Source: Tenggerimyces sp963762635 (lineage in GTDB: Bacteria > Actinomycetota > Actinomycetes > Propionibacteriales > Actinopolymorphaceae). From it: DNA of 64,000 bases. Positions 52,060 to 60,760 of this stretch are shown one piece after another (position 1 is the first letter of the stretch; each line of letters opens with the position of its first letter). The translations under genes and the position numbers were made by a program. The DNA lies in assembly GCA_963762635.1 (NCBI GenBank), contig CAVXLQ010000003.1, positions 248,001-312,000 of the forward strand, read 5' to 3'. The notes under the pieces are model-generated. The model saw only the letters and a program-made list of their open reading frames with translations. It was not told the origin of the DNA and did not search any database.

Positions 52060-53114
52060 GCCTCCCGCAGCAGGTCGGTGGCCAGCTCGTTGACGCCGCC
52101 GGCGACGTCGGACAGCACGACGACCGCCCGGCGGCGCTCCGGATCCAGGCCGACGAACGCCGAGTACCCGCCGGTGCCGCCGTTGTGCCAGACCATCGTC
52201 CGATCCGTGCCTGGCAGCTCGCTGCTGATCCAGAACAGGCCGATCCGCTCACCCTCGTCCTCGAAGTCGCGCCGAGGCTTCAGCGCCTCGGCGTACTGTC
52301 CCGCGAGCAGCGCCCGCGCGAGCGTGGCGAGGTCCGCGCTGGACGAGACCACGCTGCCGGCCGCCGCGTACCCCTCGGAGACCCACGGGGCCTGCCGCCT
52401 GCCACCGGTGTCGAAGCCCTCCGGCGCGGCGTCCCGCAGACCCTCGGGAACGCGCGAGTTCCCCAGCTGCAGCGGCTCGAAGAGCCGGTCGGTGAGCAGC
52501 TCCCGGTACGTCGTCTTCCGTGCCGCCGCGAGGGCCTGGCCCAGTAGCGCGCCGCCGACGTTCGAGTACGCCGGCTTCCCGCGGTCGTCGAGGTTCGCGG
52601 CGCGGGCGTGGTCGAGCAGCTCGTCGACGTCGTACGGGTACGGGTCGGCGCCCCTCAGCCGCGCCAGGATGCCACGCGCGGACGGCTGGAGGCCGCCCGC
52701 CGTTCGGGGCAGGCCGGAACGTTGGGTCGCGAGCTCCTCCAGCGTCACCTCGCCGATCGGGCTGTCGCCGAGCGGCAGCAGGTCGCCGACCGGCTGGTCG
52801 AGCCGGACCTCCCGCCGAGCGACCGCATCGGCGAGCAGGATCCCGTTCAGGCCCTTGGTCACCGAGCCGATCTCGAACGGCGCGTGCTCGTGCGCGCCGA
52901 TGCCGGCGAAGCGCGTCTGAGACTGGTCGACGATCGCGACCGCCATCCGGTGGCGCGGGCCGTCGTGCAGCCGTTCGACCGTGCTCCACAGCCGAGCGTC
53001 ACCGGTCGGCGGTCCGTCGATCGCGGGGACGGCAGGGCGTACCAGGAAGCCGGCGACCAGGACGGCGGCGCCGACCACGGCCGCCACGGCCAGCCTGGCT
53101 CTGGAGGCGTTCAT
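52056..53114 (-). CDS. membrane-anchored beta-lactamase-fold serine hydrolase
   Basis: A 352-residue serine hydrolase. ATG 53114 gives an N-terminal membrane helix (residues ~7-26), so the enzyme faces outward. The nucleophile is S84 in GSVTK (K87), YSNVGG is the second motif, and HNGGTGGYSAF is the third motif region. Such proteins act on peptidoglycan peptides or as esterases. It is divergent from the GH84 gene and coupled to the small membrane protein gene downstream. Confidence 0.85.
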   Translation of the reverse strand: MNASRARLAVAAVVGAAVLVAGFLVRPAVPAIDGPPTGDARLWSTVERLHDGPRHRMAVAIVDQSQTRFAGIGAHEHAPFEIGSVTKGLNGILLADAVARREVRLDQPVGDLLPLGDSPIGEVTLEELATQRSGLPRTAGGLQPSARGILARLRGADPYPYDVDELLDHARAANLDDRGKPAYSNVGGALLGQALAAARKTTYRELLTDRLFEPLQLGNSRVPEGLRDAAPEGFDTGGRRQAPWVSEGYAAAGSVVSSSADLATLARALLAGQYAEALKPRRDFEDEGERIGLFWISSELPGTDRTMVWHNGGTGGYSAFVGLDPERRRAVVVLSDVAGGVNELATDLLREA

Positions 53115-53195
53115 TCTCGTACTCTTCCCGCTTCCGCAGGCCGAAACCGTCATGATCCTTGACGCCGCACCTCGCCGCGGGAGTAACTGGGCGCC

Positions 53196-55796
53196 ATGTC
53201 GCGTGCCCCCCGAGTAGTCGGCTCGACCCTTGCCTTGCTCTGCCTGGTGCTCGGACCGCTTCCGGTCGCCGCGGCGGACTCCGATGACGTACGCCTCACA
53301 CCCGTCGTGGGCCTCGTCCGTGGAGCGGACTCCGATCCCGCCGCCGAGCAGGTCGTCCGTGCCGCGTTGACCTCCGCGGGGGTACGCCGCATCGTGCTGA
53401 CCGACGGCCACCGTCCGCCCACCCATGTGACGGTCTGGCTGGGCGACGGCGACGCCGCGCTCGCCGACCTCGGCGTCGAGAACGCCGACGGCCTCGCGGC
53501 GGAGGGCTTCGTGCTGGCCGCCGGCGGCGAGGACATCGTGCTCGACGGCGTCGACGCGGACGGCACGTTCTACGCCGCGCACGAGCTGCGCAAGCTGATC
53601 GAGCCGCGGAACGGCCGCCCGCACGTGCGTGCGGCCACGATCCGCGAGGAGCCGCGGATGCGGTACCGCGGGCTGATCGAGGGCTTCTACGGAACGCCGT
53701 GGACGCAGAACGAACGCCTCGGCCTGCTCGACTACCTCGGCTCGCACCGGATGAACACGTTCGAGTACGCGCCGAAGGACGACCTTTACCACCGCGAGCT
53801 GTGGCGCGAGCCGTACCCGGCCGACAAGCTCGCCCAGCTCGGCGCGCTCGTCGACCGGGCGATCGCGAACCACGTCGACTTCACGTTCGCGCTCTCGCCT
53901 GGGTTGTCGATCTGCTACACGTTGGAGGCGGATCGTCAAGCCCTGTTGGCGAAGTTCGAGTCCCTGTACGAGCTCGGCGTCCGTGCGTTCAACGTTCCGC
54001 TCGACGACATCGACTACTCGACGTGGCACTGCGACGCCGACCGCGAGCGCTACGGAACGGGCGGGGGCGCGGCCGGTCGCGCGCAGTCCGAGCTGCTGAA
54101 CGTCGTGCAGCAGTGGGTCGCCGCGAAGGGTGACGTGGCGCCGCTGCAGATGGTGCCGACCGAGTACTACAACGTGGCGGAGTCCCCGTACAAGAAGGCC
54201 CTTCGCGACCTGCTCGACCAGGACGTCGTCGTGCACTGGACCGGCACCGCGGTGATCCCGCACGACATCACGCGCGCGCAGGCGGCGCAGGCGCGTGCGG
54301 TCTTCGGCCACCAGATCCTCGTGTGGGACAACTACCCGGTCAACGACTACATCGCCGGCCGCATCCCTCTCGCTCCCTACACCGGTCGTGAAGCGGGGTT
54401 GTCGAACGAGGTCGCCGGCGTGATCTCGAACCCGATGAACCAGCCCGTGCTGAGCACGATCGCCCTGTACTCGTTCGGCGAGTATGGCTGGGACGACGTG
54501 TCGTACGACGCGACCGGCTCGTGGGAACGCGCGCTGGCCGAGCGCGCCGGCGGCGATCCCGAGGTGATCGCGGCGCTGCGGACGTTCGCGGATCTCAACT
54601 GGTACGAGGGAACGCTGCATCTCGACCGCGCACCCCGGCTCTCCGCCGACGTGGCTTCGTTCTGGTCGGCCTGGAACGCCGGCCGGCGAGCCGAGGCGGT
54701 CGCCGGGTTGCGGCCCGTCGTGGAGGCGCTGGTCGCGGCGCCGGACGTCCTCCGCGAAGCGCTGGCGGCGGACTTCGTCGCCGAAGCGGACGTGTGGCTG
54801 TCCGCCGCGAAGCTGTGGGCTCAGGCGATGGAGGCGGCGCTCGACGGGCTCGCCGCGTCAGAGCCTTCGGCGGCGTGGACGCAACGCCAGCTTGCCTCGG
54901 GATTCGTCAAGCAGGCAAGGGCACTCCGGGACACCCGGTTGCCGCACGCCAACGTCGCGCCGCTGATCGGCGACGGCGTGGTCGACACGTTCGTCGCCGA
55001 GGCCGCGCGCCGGTTCGACGCCTCGGTGGGTGTCGGCGTCGACCGCGCCGTGGGGACGACGTCGATGGGAACGTACGCCGACAACGTGCCGGCGCGGATG
55101 CTGGACGGCAACCTGGACACGTTCTACTGGACCGACAACGCGCCACAGACCGGCGACGCGATCGGCGTCGACCTCGGACGGGCCCGGCCGATCGGCGCGA
55201 TCGCCGTGCTGATGGGGAAGTCGGGCAGCCCGAGCGACATCATCGGGAGCGGCGTGCTGGAGTACTCGACCAACGGCACCGCGTGGACGGAGCTCGCGCG
55301 CGGCACGACCGCCGAGGTCCGCGCCACCCCGCCGGCCGGGACGACGGCGCGGTACGTGCGCTACCGGGCGTTGGCGAACAACGACCCGTACTGGTTGGTG
55401 GTCCGCGAGTTCGCGGTCGACGTCCTCGACGCGACGAGGCTCACTGTGTCCGGAACGCCCTTGCCCGCCGCTGGATCCGCGCTGCCGTCGGCTGCGGACG
55501 ACGATCTCGACACGTCGTACGTCGCCGCGATCGCTCCGGCCACGGGCGACGCGCTCGTGGTGACGCTGTCTGCCGCCCGGCAGCTGGATCGGGTGACGGT
55601 CCTGCAGGAGACGGGCGCCGCCGGGGCGGGCGAGGTGTCCGTCCGGCGGGCGGGGGAGTGGGTGCCGATCGGTGCCCTGGGCGGGACGTTCACGGACCTG
55701 GCAGCCGGGGGAGAGGCGGACGCGATCCGGATCGCCTGGGCCGCCGGTGGCCCAGCACCCCGCGTCGCCGAGATCGTGCCGCGTTACGCCGGCTGA
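53196..55796 (+). CDS. secreted GH84 beta-N-acetylglucosaminidase
   Basis: An 866-residue secreted glycosidase of the NagJ/hyaluronidase family. A signal peptide (residues 1-27) is followed by a GH20b-like domain (to about 150), the GH84 catalytic domain (RYRGLIEGFYGTPWTQNERL to about 440) with the catalytic aspartate pair D270/D271 in VPLDDID, a helical domain, and a discoidin (F5/8-type C) carbohydrate-binding domain (about 610-730), then a diverged second beta-sandwich. It removes N-acetylglucosamine from glycoproteins or glycans outside the cell. ATG 53196 is the start. Confidence 0.92.
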   Translation: MSRAPRVVGSTLALLCLVLGPLPVAAADSDDVRLTPVVGLVRGADSDPAAEQVVRAALTSAGVRRIVLTDGHRPPTHVTVWLGDGDAALADLGVENADGLAAEGFVLAAGGEDIVLDGVDADGTFYAAHELRKLIEPRNGRPHVRAATIREEPRMRYRGLIEGFYGTPWTQNERLGLLDYLGSHRMNTFEYAPKDDLYHRELWREPYPADKLAQLGALVDRAIANHVDFTFALSPGLSICYTLEADRQALLAKFESLYELGVRAFNVPLDDIDYSTWHCDADRERYGTGGGAAGRAQSELLNVVQQWVAAKGDVAPLQMVPTEYYNVAESPYKKALRDLLDQDVVVHWTGTAVIPHDITRAQAAQARAVFGHQILVWDNYPVNDYIAGRIPLAPYTGREAGLSNEVAGVISNPMNQPVLSTIALYSFGEYGWDDVSYDATGSWERALAERAGGDPEVIAALRTFADLNWYEGTLHLDRAPRLSADVASFWSAWNAGRRAEAVAGLRPVVEALVAAPDVLREALAADFVAEADVWLSAAKLWAQAMEAALDGLAASEPSAAWTQRQLASGFVKQARALRDTRLPHANVAPLIGDGVVDTFVAEAARRFDASVGVGVDRAVGTTSMGTYADNVPARMLDGNLDTFYWTDNAPQTGDAIGVDLGRARPIGAIAVLMGKSGSPSDIIGSGVLEYSTNGTAWTELARGTTAEVRATPPAGTTARYVRYRALANNDPYWLVVREFAVDVLDATRLTVSGTPLPAAGSALPSAADDDLDTSYVAAIAPATGDALVVTLSAARQLDRVTVLQETGAAGAGEVSVRRAGEWVPIGALGGTFTDLAAGGEADAIRIAWAAGGPAPRVAEIVPRYAG

Positions 55797-56290
55797 GCGA
55801 CGAGGTCGCGGGCGTAGAGCAGGCGCAGCGTCTTCACCCACGGCGACCAGCGCACGGGACGCGCGGGTGGCTTGCCCGCGACGGTGGCCAGGCGGTCGAA
55901 GAGCTGCTCGATGAGCGCGTCGTGCAGCCAGCGCAGGCCGAGCTCCCAGGTCAGCCTGCTCCGGAGCCCGCAGTCGTACCCGATCAGGATGTGCCGCACG
56001 AGCGTCGTCCCCGGCGTCGGGCCGTCGTGCAGCTCCAGCGCGTGCGTCCCGGGCAGGTCGAGGTCATCGAACGTGAACTCGATCCGGCTGCCCGGCCGGT
56101 GGTCGGTGACGTAGTACCGGATCGGGCCATGCCCGCCGGCCGATCCGACCGCGAGACCGCTGTCGAGGATCAGCGACGGCCAGTGCTTCGACGGCCAGAT
56201 CGGGCTGTCCGGATCGGCGATCCGCTCGAGCTGTTCTCCGAGCACGTGGAGCGGTGCCGCGATGACCCTGGTGTGGACGTTGCTGAACAT
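55784..56290 (-). CDS. SRPBCC-fold protein
   Basis: A 168-residue protein with a helix-grip (START/SRPBCC) pattern: N-terminal VHTRVIAAPLHVLGEQLE, a beta meander with GHGPIRYYVTDHRPGSRIEFTF as strands over residues ~52-73, and a long C-terminal helix. Such proteins bind hydrophobic ligands. ATG 56290 follows AGGAGGGCG. It converges with the GH84 gene (13-base overlap) and is divergent from the TetR gene, which probably controls it. Confidence 0.75.
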   Translation of the reverse strand: MFSNVHTRVIAAPLHVLGEQLERIADPDSPIWPSKHWPSLILDSGLAVGSAGGHGPIRYYVTDHRPGSRIEFTFDDLDLPGTHALELHDGPTPGTTLVRHILIGYDCGLRSRLTWELGLRWLHDALIEQLFDRLATVAGKPPARPVRWSPWVKTLRLLYARDLVAQPA

Positions 56291-56308
56291 GCGCCCTCCT
56301 CACGCTCA

Positions 56309-56349
56309 CCATACGGTGCCGTATGGTTGATCCATACGCTAGCGTACGG
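56309..56349. promoter_or_regulatory. two palindromic operators, probable TetR sites
   Basis: CCATACGGTGCCGTATGG (56309-56326) is a perfect palindrome. CCATACGCTAGCGTACGG (56332-56349) is the same motif with one mismatch. Their centres are 23 bases apart, between the SRPBCC and TetR starts. Confidence 0.85.
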
Positions 56350-56352
56350 AGC

Positions 56353-56949
56353 ATGCCGAAGGAACGTGATGGTGGCCACGTCAAGAAGTCCAGGCTCGGC
56401 AAGGACGACTGGACGCTGGTCGCGCTGCAGGCGCTGGCGCGAGGTGGCCTCCCGGCCGTGGCCGTGGAGCCGCTCGCCGCTCAGCTCGGCACGACGAAGG
56501 GGAGCGCGTACTGGCACTTCCCGAACCGGGAGGCCTTGCTGCGCGCGACATTGGAGCGCTGGGAGCAGGAGCAGACCGAGGTGGTGATCGCCGAGGTCGA
56601 GCGAGAGACCGATCCGGATCGCAGGCTTCGAGCGCTGTTTCACATGGTGTTGAGCCACGTTCGCGCCGGTGCGGTGGAGCTCGCGTTGCTGGCTTCGGTG
56701 GACGATCCGTTGGTCGGGCCCGTGCTGGAACGGGTGACCGATCGGCGTGTGACCTATCTGGCAAAGATGTTCGCCGATCTGGGCTTCGGCAAGACCGAGG
56801 CGAAGCGGCGAGCGCTGATCGCGTACACCACGTACCTCGGCCACACCCAGCTCGCACGCACCAGTCTGGAGCGTTTGCCCAAGACCCGTACGGCGTTGGA
56901 CGCGTACATCGACAACCTGCTGGCGATTCTCACCGCCAAGACCACGTGA
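56353..56949 (+). CDS. TetR-family transcriptional regulator
   Basis: A 198-residue TetR repressor. The DNA-binding part is LALARGGLPAVAVEPLAAQL-like over residues ~20-40, with GTTKGSAYWHFPNREALLRA. I chose ATG 56353 over ATG 56323, because the earlier start would place both operators partly inside the gene and GGAG precedes the later one. The C-terminal ligand-binding half is helical. It probably represses itself and the divergent SRPBCC gene. Confidence 0.88.
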   Translation: MPKERDGGHVKKSRLGKDDWTLVALQALARGGLPAVAVEPLAAQLGTTKGSAYWHFPNREALLRATLERWEQEQTEVVIAEVERETDPDRRLRALFHMVLSHVRAGAVELALLASVDDPLVGPVLERVTDRRVTYLAKMFADLGFGKTEAKRRALIAYTTYLGHTQLARTSLERLPKTRTALDAYIDNLLAILTAKTT

Positions 56950-56987
56950 AAAAGGGCGCCGGGGTGAGATATCTCACCCCGACGCCC
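56949..56987 (-). terminator. palindromic terminator, mainly for minus-strand transcripts
   Basis: A 17-base-pair stem with one mismatch runs 56954-56970 against 56971-56987, centred on GAGATATCTC. Read on the minus strand it is followed by TTTTT (56953-56949), so it ends transcripts coming from the small gene at 57062. Confidence 0.7.
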
Positions 56988-57061
56988 TCGGGTCGGTTCA
57001 GCTCGGTAGCGGGTTCGCGCCGATCACCGGGAACGCGAATCCCCTTACGGCTATGGGCAGA

Positions 57062-57274
57062 TCAGGCGGCGGACTTGGATCCTTCGAGCCGGTCGGCAAG
57101 GCGGACCAGGCGGGTGCCGGTCTCACGCAGCGACTGGACGAACAGACCCCGTCGCGGCGCGACCTCCAAGTCGTCCGACATCAGGGCGAAGTCGTCAGAC
57201 AGTGCAGCGCGGTGCACGATCATCGGCTCCTCCCGTCGAGGGTCGTTGGCGAAGTTCGCGATGGCAGGCCACAT
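57062..57274 (-). CDS. small protein, paralogue of the 58032 gene
   Basis: A 70-residue protein starting at ATG 57274 after GAAAGAGA. It begins MWPAIANFANDP and ends with a basic amphipathic helix SLRETGTRLVRLADRLEG. The gene at 58032 has the same two ends (MWPVAANLAVDL and SLRETAQRLQRIADRV) around a different middle. I do not recognise the family. The two paralogues flank the Cys-rich gene at 57489, all on the minus strand, and a hairpin at 57352-57379 separates this gene from it. Confidence 0.65.
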   Translation of the reverse strand: MWPAIANFANDPRREEPMIVHRAALSDDFALMSDDLEVAPRRGLFVQSLRETGTRLVRLADRLEGSKSAA

Positions 57275-57488
57275 GGCAGTTCTCTTTCGTACAGCAGGGT
57301 GTTTGATGGATGCGCGCTCGTCGTCGAGCGAAGGACTCGAGGGTGTGTGTGCCACCTCACAGGCCCGGACCTGTGGTGGCGCGAAGCTTCAGTTACACAT
57401 GTTCCTTCCCTCTCGAGTCACTACCACCATAACGACCGGCTCAACTGCTTTCTTCCGGCTCCCGTGAAATCCGCGTAAACAAGTCGAG

Positions 57489-57914
57489 CTATTCGTAGAT
57501 CCAGACGGGAATCTTGCCGGAGTTGAGGTTTCCGATCGCCGAGTACGCCGCTGGCGTCATGTCGAAGATGCGGTTGGTGTTGCAACCTCCGTTGCAGCAG
57601 GCCGCTTCGCCGCACCAGGAGTGCGTACGCGGGCCGCAGTCGGTGATCGTCACGCACACCGTCGCGCCGCAGCTGTGTCGTACGTTCATCACCGATCCGC
57701 AACCCCTGCGAGGGATTCCGCCCTCGCCGGCGCACAGATCCGGGCGCGTGATGTTGTAACAAGCCTGCGACGCGTTGGGCCACGCGGCGTGGTACTGGCT
57801 CGACTGGCAGTTCCCGCAGGCGCCGCCGCCGGCGCCGTTGCACGGGCCCCAGCCCGCTCCGCAACAGAACCAGGTCGACTCGCCCCGCCAGATGTAGGTC
57901 GATCCACAGGCCAT
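57489..57914 (-). CDS. 16-cysteine double-psi beta-barrel (RlpA/papain-inhibitor-like) protein
   Basis: A 141-residue protein with 16 cysteines in even spacing. The C-terminal half (about 65-141) looks like a double-psi beta-barrel of the RlpA/expansin/Streptomyces papain inhibitor type: VCVTITDCGPRTHSW, then FDMTPAAYSAIGNLNSGKIPVWIY as the family's closing pattern over residues ~116-139. The N-terminal half is a Cys/Gly-rich extension (FCCGAGWGPCNGAGGGACGNC as residues ~17-37). From ATG 57914 there is no signal peptide, which is odd for a protein that must be disulfide-rich. A start further upstream gives only a basic stretch, not a signal. Confidence 0.72.
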   Translation of the reverse strand: MACGSTYIWRGESTWFCCGAGWGPCNGAGGGACGNCQSSQYHAAWPNASQACYNITRPDLCAGEGGIPRRGCGSVMNVRHSCGATVCVTITDCGPRTHSWCGEAACCNGGCNTNRIFDMTPAAYSAIGNLNSGKIPVWIYE

Positions 57915-58031
57915 GATCAACACACCTCCCCGTCGGCGGCGGGTCACGCGAGGTGGCGTGACCTCACCGTCGACGGTGCCGCAGATCACACTTCACTGGC
58001 CAGCGCTCTGCAGCAAGCTGCCAGGTGCGTC

Positions 58032-58223
58032 CTAGGTCGCGGGGGCGTCCACCCGGTCGGCGATGCGCTGCAGGCGTTGGGCGGTCTCACGGAGGGACCG
58101 GCCTAACCTCTGCCGGCGGGTCTCCTTGGGCGGTGGTAGTTCGTGCCGGGGCGCGCGCGGCAGGGCCGAGTGGGCGTCCAGCTTGGTGAGGTCGACAGCG
58201 AGATTGGCAGCGACGGGCCACAT
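58032..58223 (-). CDS. small protein, paralogue of the 57062 gene
   Basis: A 63-residue protein starting at ATG 58223 after AGGAG. It begins MWPVAANLAVDL, has a Pro/Lys-rich middle, and ends in the amphipathic helix LGRSLRETAQRLQRIADRV. The shared ends with the 57062 protein show they are paralogues. Its function is unknown. Confidence 0.65.
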   Translation of the reverse strand: MWPVAANLAVDLTKLDAHSALPRAPRHELPPPKETRRQRLGRSLRETAQRLQRIADRVDAPAT

Positions 58224-58267
58224 GGTTGGCTCCTATGGGTGTTGCGGGTGTGTGTATGTGAGGTGGT

Positions 58268-59344
58268 TCAGACAGGGACCGGCCCCGTGCTGGTCCGTAC
58301 GACCAGCTCCGTCGGGAGCCGTACCTGGCGTTCGGCGATCGTGTCCGGCTCGAGCAGCATGCGCCCGACCATCCGGCCCCGATCGACCATCGGTTGGCGG
58401 ATCGTGGTGAGCCCGAACTCCGCCGCTTGGGGTACGTCGTCGAACCCGACCACCGAGATCTCACGTCCGGGCGTGAGACCCCGTTGCCGAAGAGCGTCGA
58501 TGACCCCGAAGGCGATCACGTCGCTGACGGCGAGGACCGCGGTCGAACGGCACCGCTGGTCGATCAGCTCCTCGACGGCCGCCGCCCCGGCCGCCCGGCT
58601 GTTGCGGTCCGCCGTCGTGACCATGATGTCGGCGTCGGGGAATGCCTTGCGGTACCCGCGCAGCCGGAACGTCGACTCTTCACCGGGGGCGAGGTCGATG
58701 ACCTGCTGAATGGGCGTCGGACCCTCGAGGTCGAGCGGCGGGAACGGGCGGGTCCCGAACCAGCGGTCCATGACGACGCCGACCCGCTCGTGCCCGAGCC
58801 GCGCCAGGTGCTCGCCGGCCTTGAACGCGGCCGCCTCGTCGTCGATGCCCACGGACCTGAGGTGGGGGTCCTTCGGCGGATAGGTCGCGACCATCGGCAG
58901 GCCGCGGGCGCGGATGATGTCGACGGCCGGGTGGCCTTCGTCGACGCAGTACAGGCAGAACCCGTCGACGACGGCCTGGCGTACAGCCTTCTCGAGGTCG
59001 GCCTCGGGGGTCCCGCCGAGCCCGGTGTCGACCGGGACCAGCAGCAGGCTCGTGCCGTGGCGCTCGGAGACCTCGGCGAGGCCGGTGAGGAACCCGACCG
59101 CGTACGGATCGGAGAACGCGTACGACAGCGACTCGGTGAACAGCAGCCCGATCGCGCCGGTCTTGCCGCTGCGCAGGCTTCTCGCGGCGGCGTCCGGGCC
59201 CGCGTAGCCGAGCTTGCTGGCCTCGGCGAGGATCCGTTCGCGGAGCTCTGGGGTGAGCTGGTCGGGCTTGTTGTAGGCGTTGGAGACGGTGCTGCGCGAC
59301 ACCCCGAGCGCGTCGGCGATGGTCTGCAGAGTGACTCTGGGCAT
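58268..59344 (-). CDS. LacI-family transcriptional regulator
   Basis: A 358-residue LacI repressor. The DNA-binding head is TLQTIADALGVSRSTVSNAY with the hinge LGYAGPDAAARSLRSG, followed by a periplasmic-binding-type sugar domain. ATG 59344 with GGAGG upstream is the start. A perfect palindrome lies 28 bases before it, suggesting autoregulation. The nearest transporter is the MFS gene upstream on the same strand. Confidence 0.9.
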   Translation of the reverse strand: MPRVTLQTIADALGVSRSTVSNAYNKPDQLTPELRERILAEASKLGYAGPDAAARSLRSGKTGAIGLLFTESLSYAFSDPYAVGFLTGLAEVSERHGTSLLLVPVDTGLGGTPEADLEKAVRQAVVDGFCLYCVDEGHPAVDIIRARGLPMVATYPPKDPHLRSVGIDDEAAAFKAGEHLARLGHERVGVVMDRWFGTRPFPPLDLEGPTPIQQVIDLAPGEESTFRLRGYRKAFPDADIMVTTADRNSRAAGAAAVEELIDQRCRSTAVLAVSDVIAFGVIDALRQRGLTPGREISVVGFDDVPQAAEFGLTTIRQPMVDRGRMVGRMLLEPDTIAERQVRLPTELVVRTSTGPVPV

Positions 59345-59371
59345 GTGCTGGACACCTCCTCCGAACCTTCT

Positions 59372-59400
59372 TCTGTATCGATCTTCTAGAACGATACAGA
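59372..59400. promoter_or_regulatory. palindromic operator before LacI-family gene
   Basis: TCTGTATCG (59372-59380) and CGATACAGA (59392-59400) are perfect 9-base arms around an 11-base spacer. A further TTCTGTGTAG half-site-like sequence lies near 59409. The site sits between the MFS stop and the LacI start. Confidence 0.75.
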
Positions 59401-59423
59401 GCCGATTCTGTGTAGGCAAGGGC

Positions 59424-60647
59424 TCAGCGCAAAATCGATCCAGAAGACCTACGGATGATCACGACCGCGCCTGCGGTGACGACGGCGAGCGCGAGAGTCG
59501 CGAGGCCGGATCCGACGAGGACTCGGGTCGGGTCCTTCGCCGCCTCGGTCAGCGGGCCGCCGAGCGCGGTGCCGACGGGCGTGGCGGTGAGGAGGATCGC
59601 CGTTCGCGCGGCGAGGACCGAGGTGATCGCGCCGGGCGGGCTGAGCGACTGGGTGACGGTGAGGGAGATCGCGGGGAACGGTCCCCAGACCAGGCCGGCG
59701 AGGGCGAAGCAGGCGATCTCGGCGGCTGTCGGCAGGCCCAGGCCGAACGGGAGGAGGGCGAGGCCCCAGAGCGCGACGATGATCAGCATCGCCGGCCATC
59801 GCGCGGACTCCTTGACCAGGCCCGCGCCGAGGCCTCCGACGACGGCGCCGATGCCGAATACGGTCCAGTAGATGCCGAGCACGCCGGCTTGCTCGACGTT
59901 CCCGCCGGTGGCGTGGAGGGGGAGGGCGACCTCGATGGGGCCGTACAGGGCGTAGAAGACCCAGGTCATCGCGAGCAGGCCGAGGAGCGCTGGCTGCGCG
60001 CGGATGCTTCGCCAGCCGCCGGGCGCCGTCTTGTCGGGAACGGGTGCTTGCTGGCGCCGATGGCGTCTGAGGGCGACGTACCCGAGCAGCGTGAACGTGA
60101 GCGCGTCGAACGCCACCAGCCACGCCAGGCTCAGCGCGTGGGCGAGCAGTCCGGCGACGCTCGGGCCGATGATGATCGAGAGGGACTGGACGGACGTGAC
60201 GAGCGCGTTCCCCGTGATGCGCTGGTCCTCTGGGAGGTCGTCGGCGATCAGCGAGAACTTGCCCGCCGCGCCCCACGCGTGCAGGACCGACGAGGCGGCG
60301 CAGAGGCCGATGAGTCCCGCGGGGGTGAGGTTGCCGGTGGCCCAGAGCACGGCCACGGCGGCGAGCATCGTGGCCCTCAGCGCGCTGTCGGCGATGAGCA
60401 CCGTAGTGGCGCGAAGCCTGCGCAGCCACCGGCCGAGGAGGAGGACACCGAGCACACCCGGAAGCGCGTACGCCGCCACGGCGCCACCGACGACCAGCGC
60501 GGTGTCCTGGCCCTGCGCGACGCCGATCGCGACGAGCGGGATGACGACGAGCGACATGCCGTCCCCGAGATCGGACACCCCCATAGCCACGGCGAGGGTC
60601 CGGAACGGCCTCGTCGCGAGTGCGGCGCGATAGTCGGAGAGCGGCAT
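59424..60647 (-). CDS. MFS transporter
   Basis: A 407-residue major-facilitator permease with about twelve helices. The first half resembles drug-efflux MFS proteins (LGRWLRRLRATTVLIADSAL loop between helices 2 and 3). The substrate is not readable. Its promoter region overlaps the third copy of the 25-kb repeat (60663 onward), which may have altered its expression. Confidence 0.87.
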   Translation of the reverse strand: MPLSDYRAALATRPFRTLAVAMGVSDLGDGMSLVVIPLVAIGVAQGQDTALVVGGAVAAYALPGVLGVLLLGRWLRRLRATTVLIADSALRATMLAAVAVLWATGNLTPAGLIGLCAASSVLHAWGAAGKFSLIADDLPEDQRITGNALVTSVQSLSIIIGPSVAGLLAHALSLAWLVAFDALTFTLLGYVALRRHRRQQAPVPDKTAPGGWRSIRAQPALLGLLAMTWVFYALYGPIEVALPLHATGGNVEQAGVLGIYWTVFGIGAVVGGLGAGLVKESARWPAMLIIVALWGLALLPFGLGLPTAAEIACFALAGLVWGPFPAISLTVTQSLSPPGAITSVLAARTAILLTATPVGTALGGPLTEAAKDPTRVLVGSGLATLALAVVTAGAVVIIRRSSGSILR

Positions 60648-60662
60648 TGACAGAGACTATGT

Positions 60663-60760
60663 AGGACTCGCGCGGACGCCACGCCAGACCAGGAGCGCGG
60701 TGAACATCCCAAAACGGCCTGGCGATGTCAACAGTCGAGTCGCGGGTTGCTCCCCATCAC
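60663..60760. repeat. third copy of the CDF-breaking repeat
   Basis: Matches the right arm at 25386-25439 and its outer flank: CGGACGCCACGCCAGACCAG at 60673-60692, the following GTGAACATCCC, ACGGCCTGGCGA, and then GTCGCGGGTT about 35 bases later. About 90 bases are shared. It ends where the MerR gene begins abruptly. Confidence 0.8.

Noticed and set aside
52056..54620. An 854-residue minus-strand frame covering the serine hydrolase and much of the GH84 gene
   Set aside because: Only the part from ATG 53114 has protein-like composition and motifs; the rest is the antisense of the GH84 gene.
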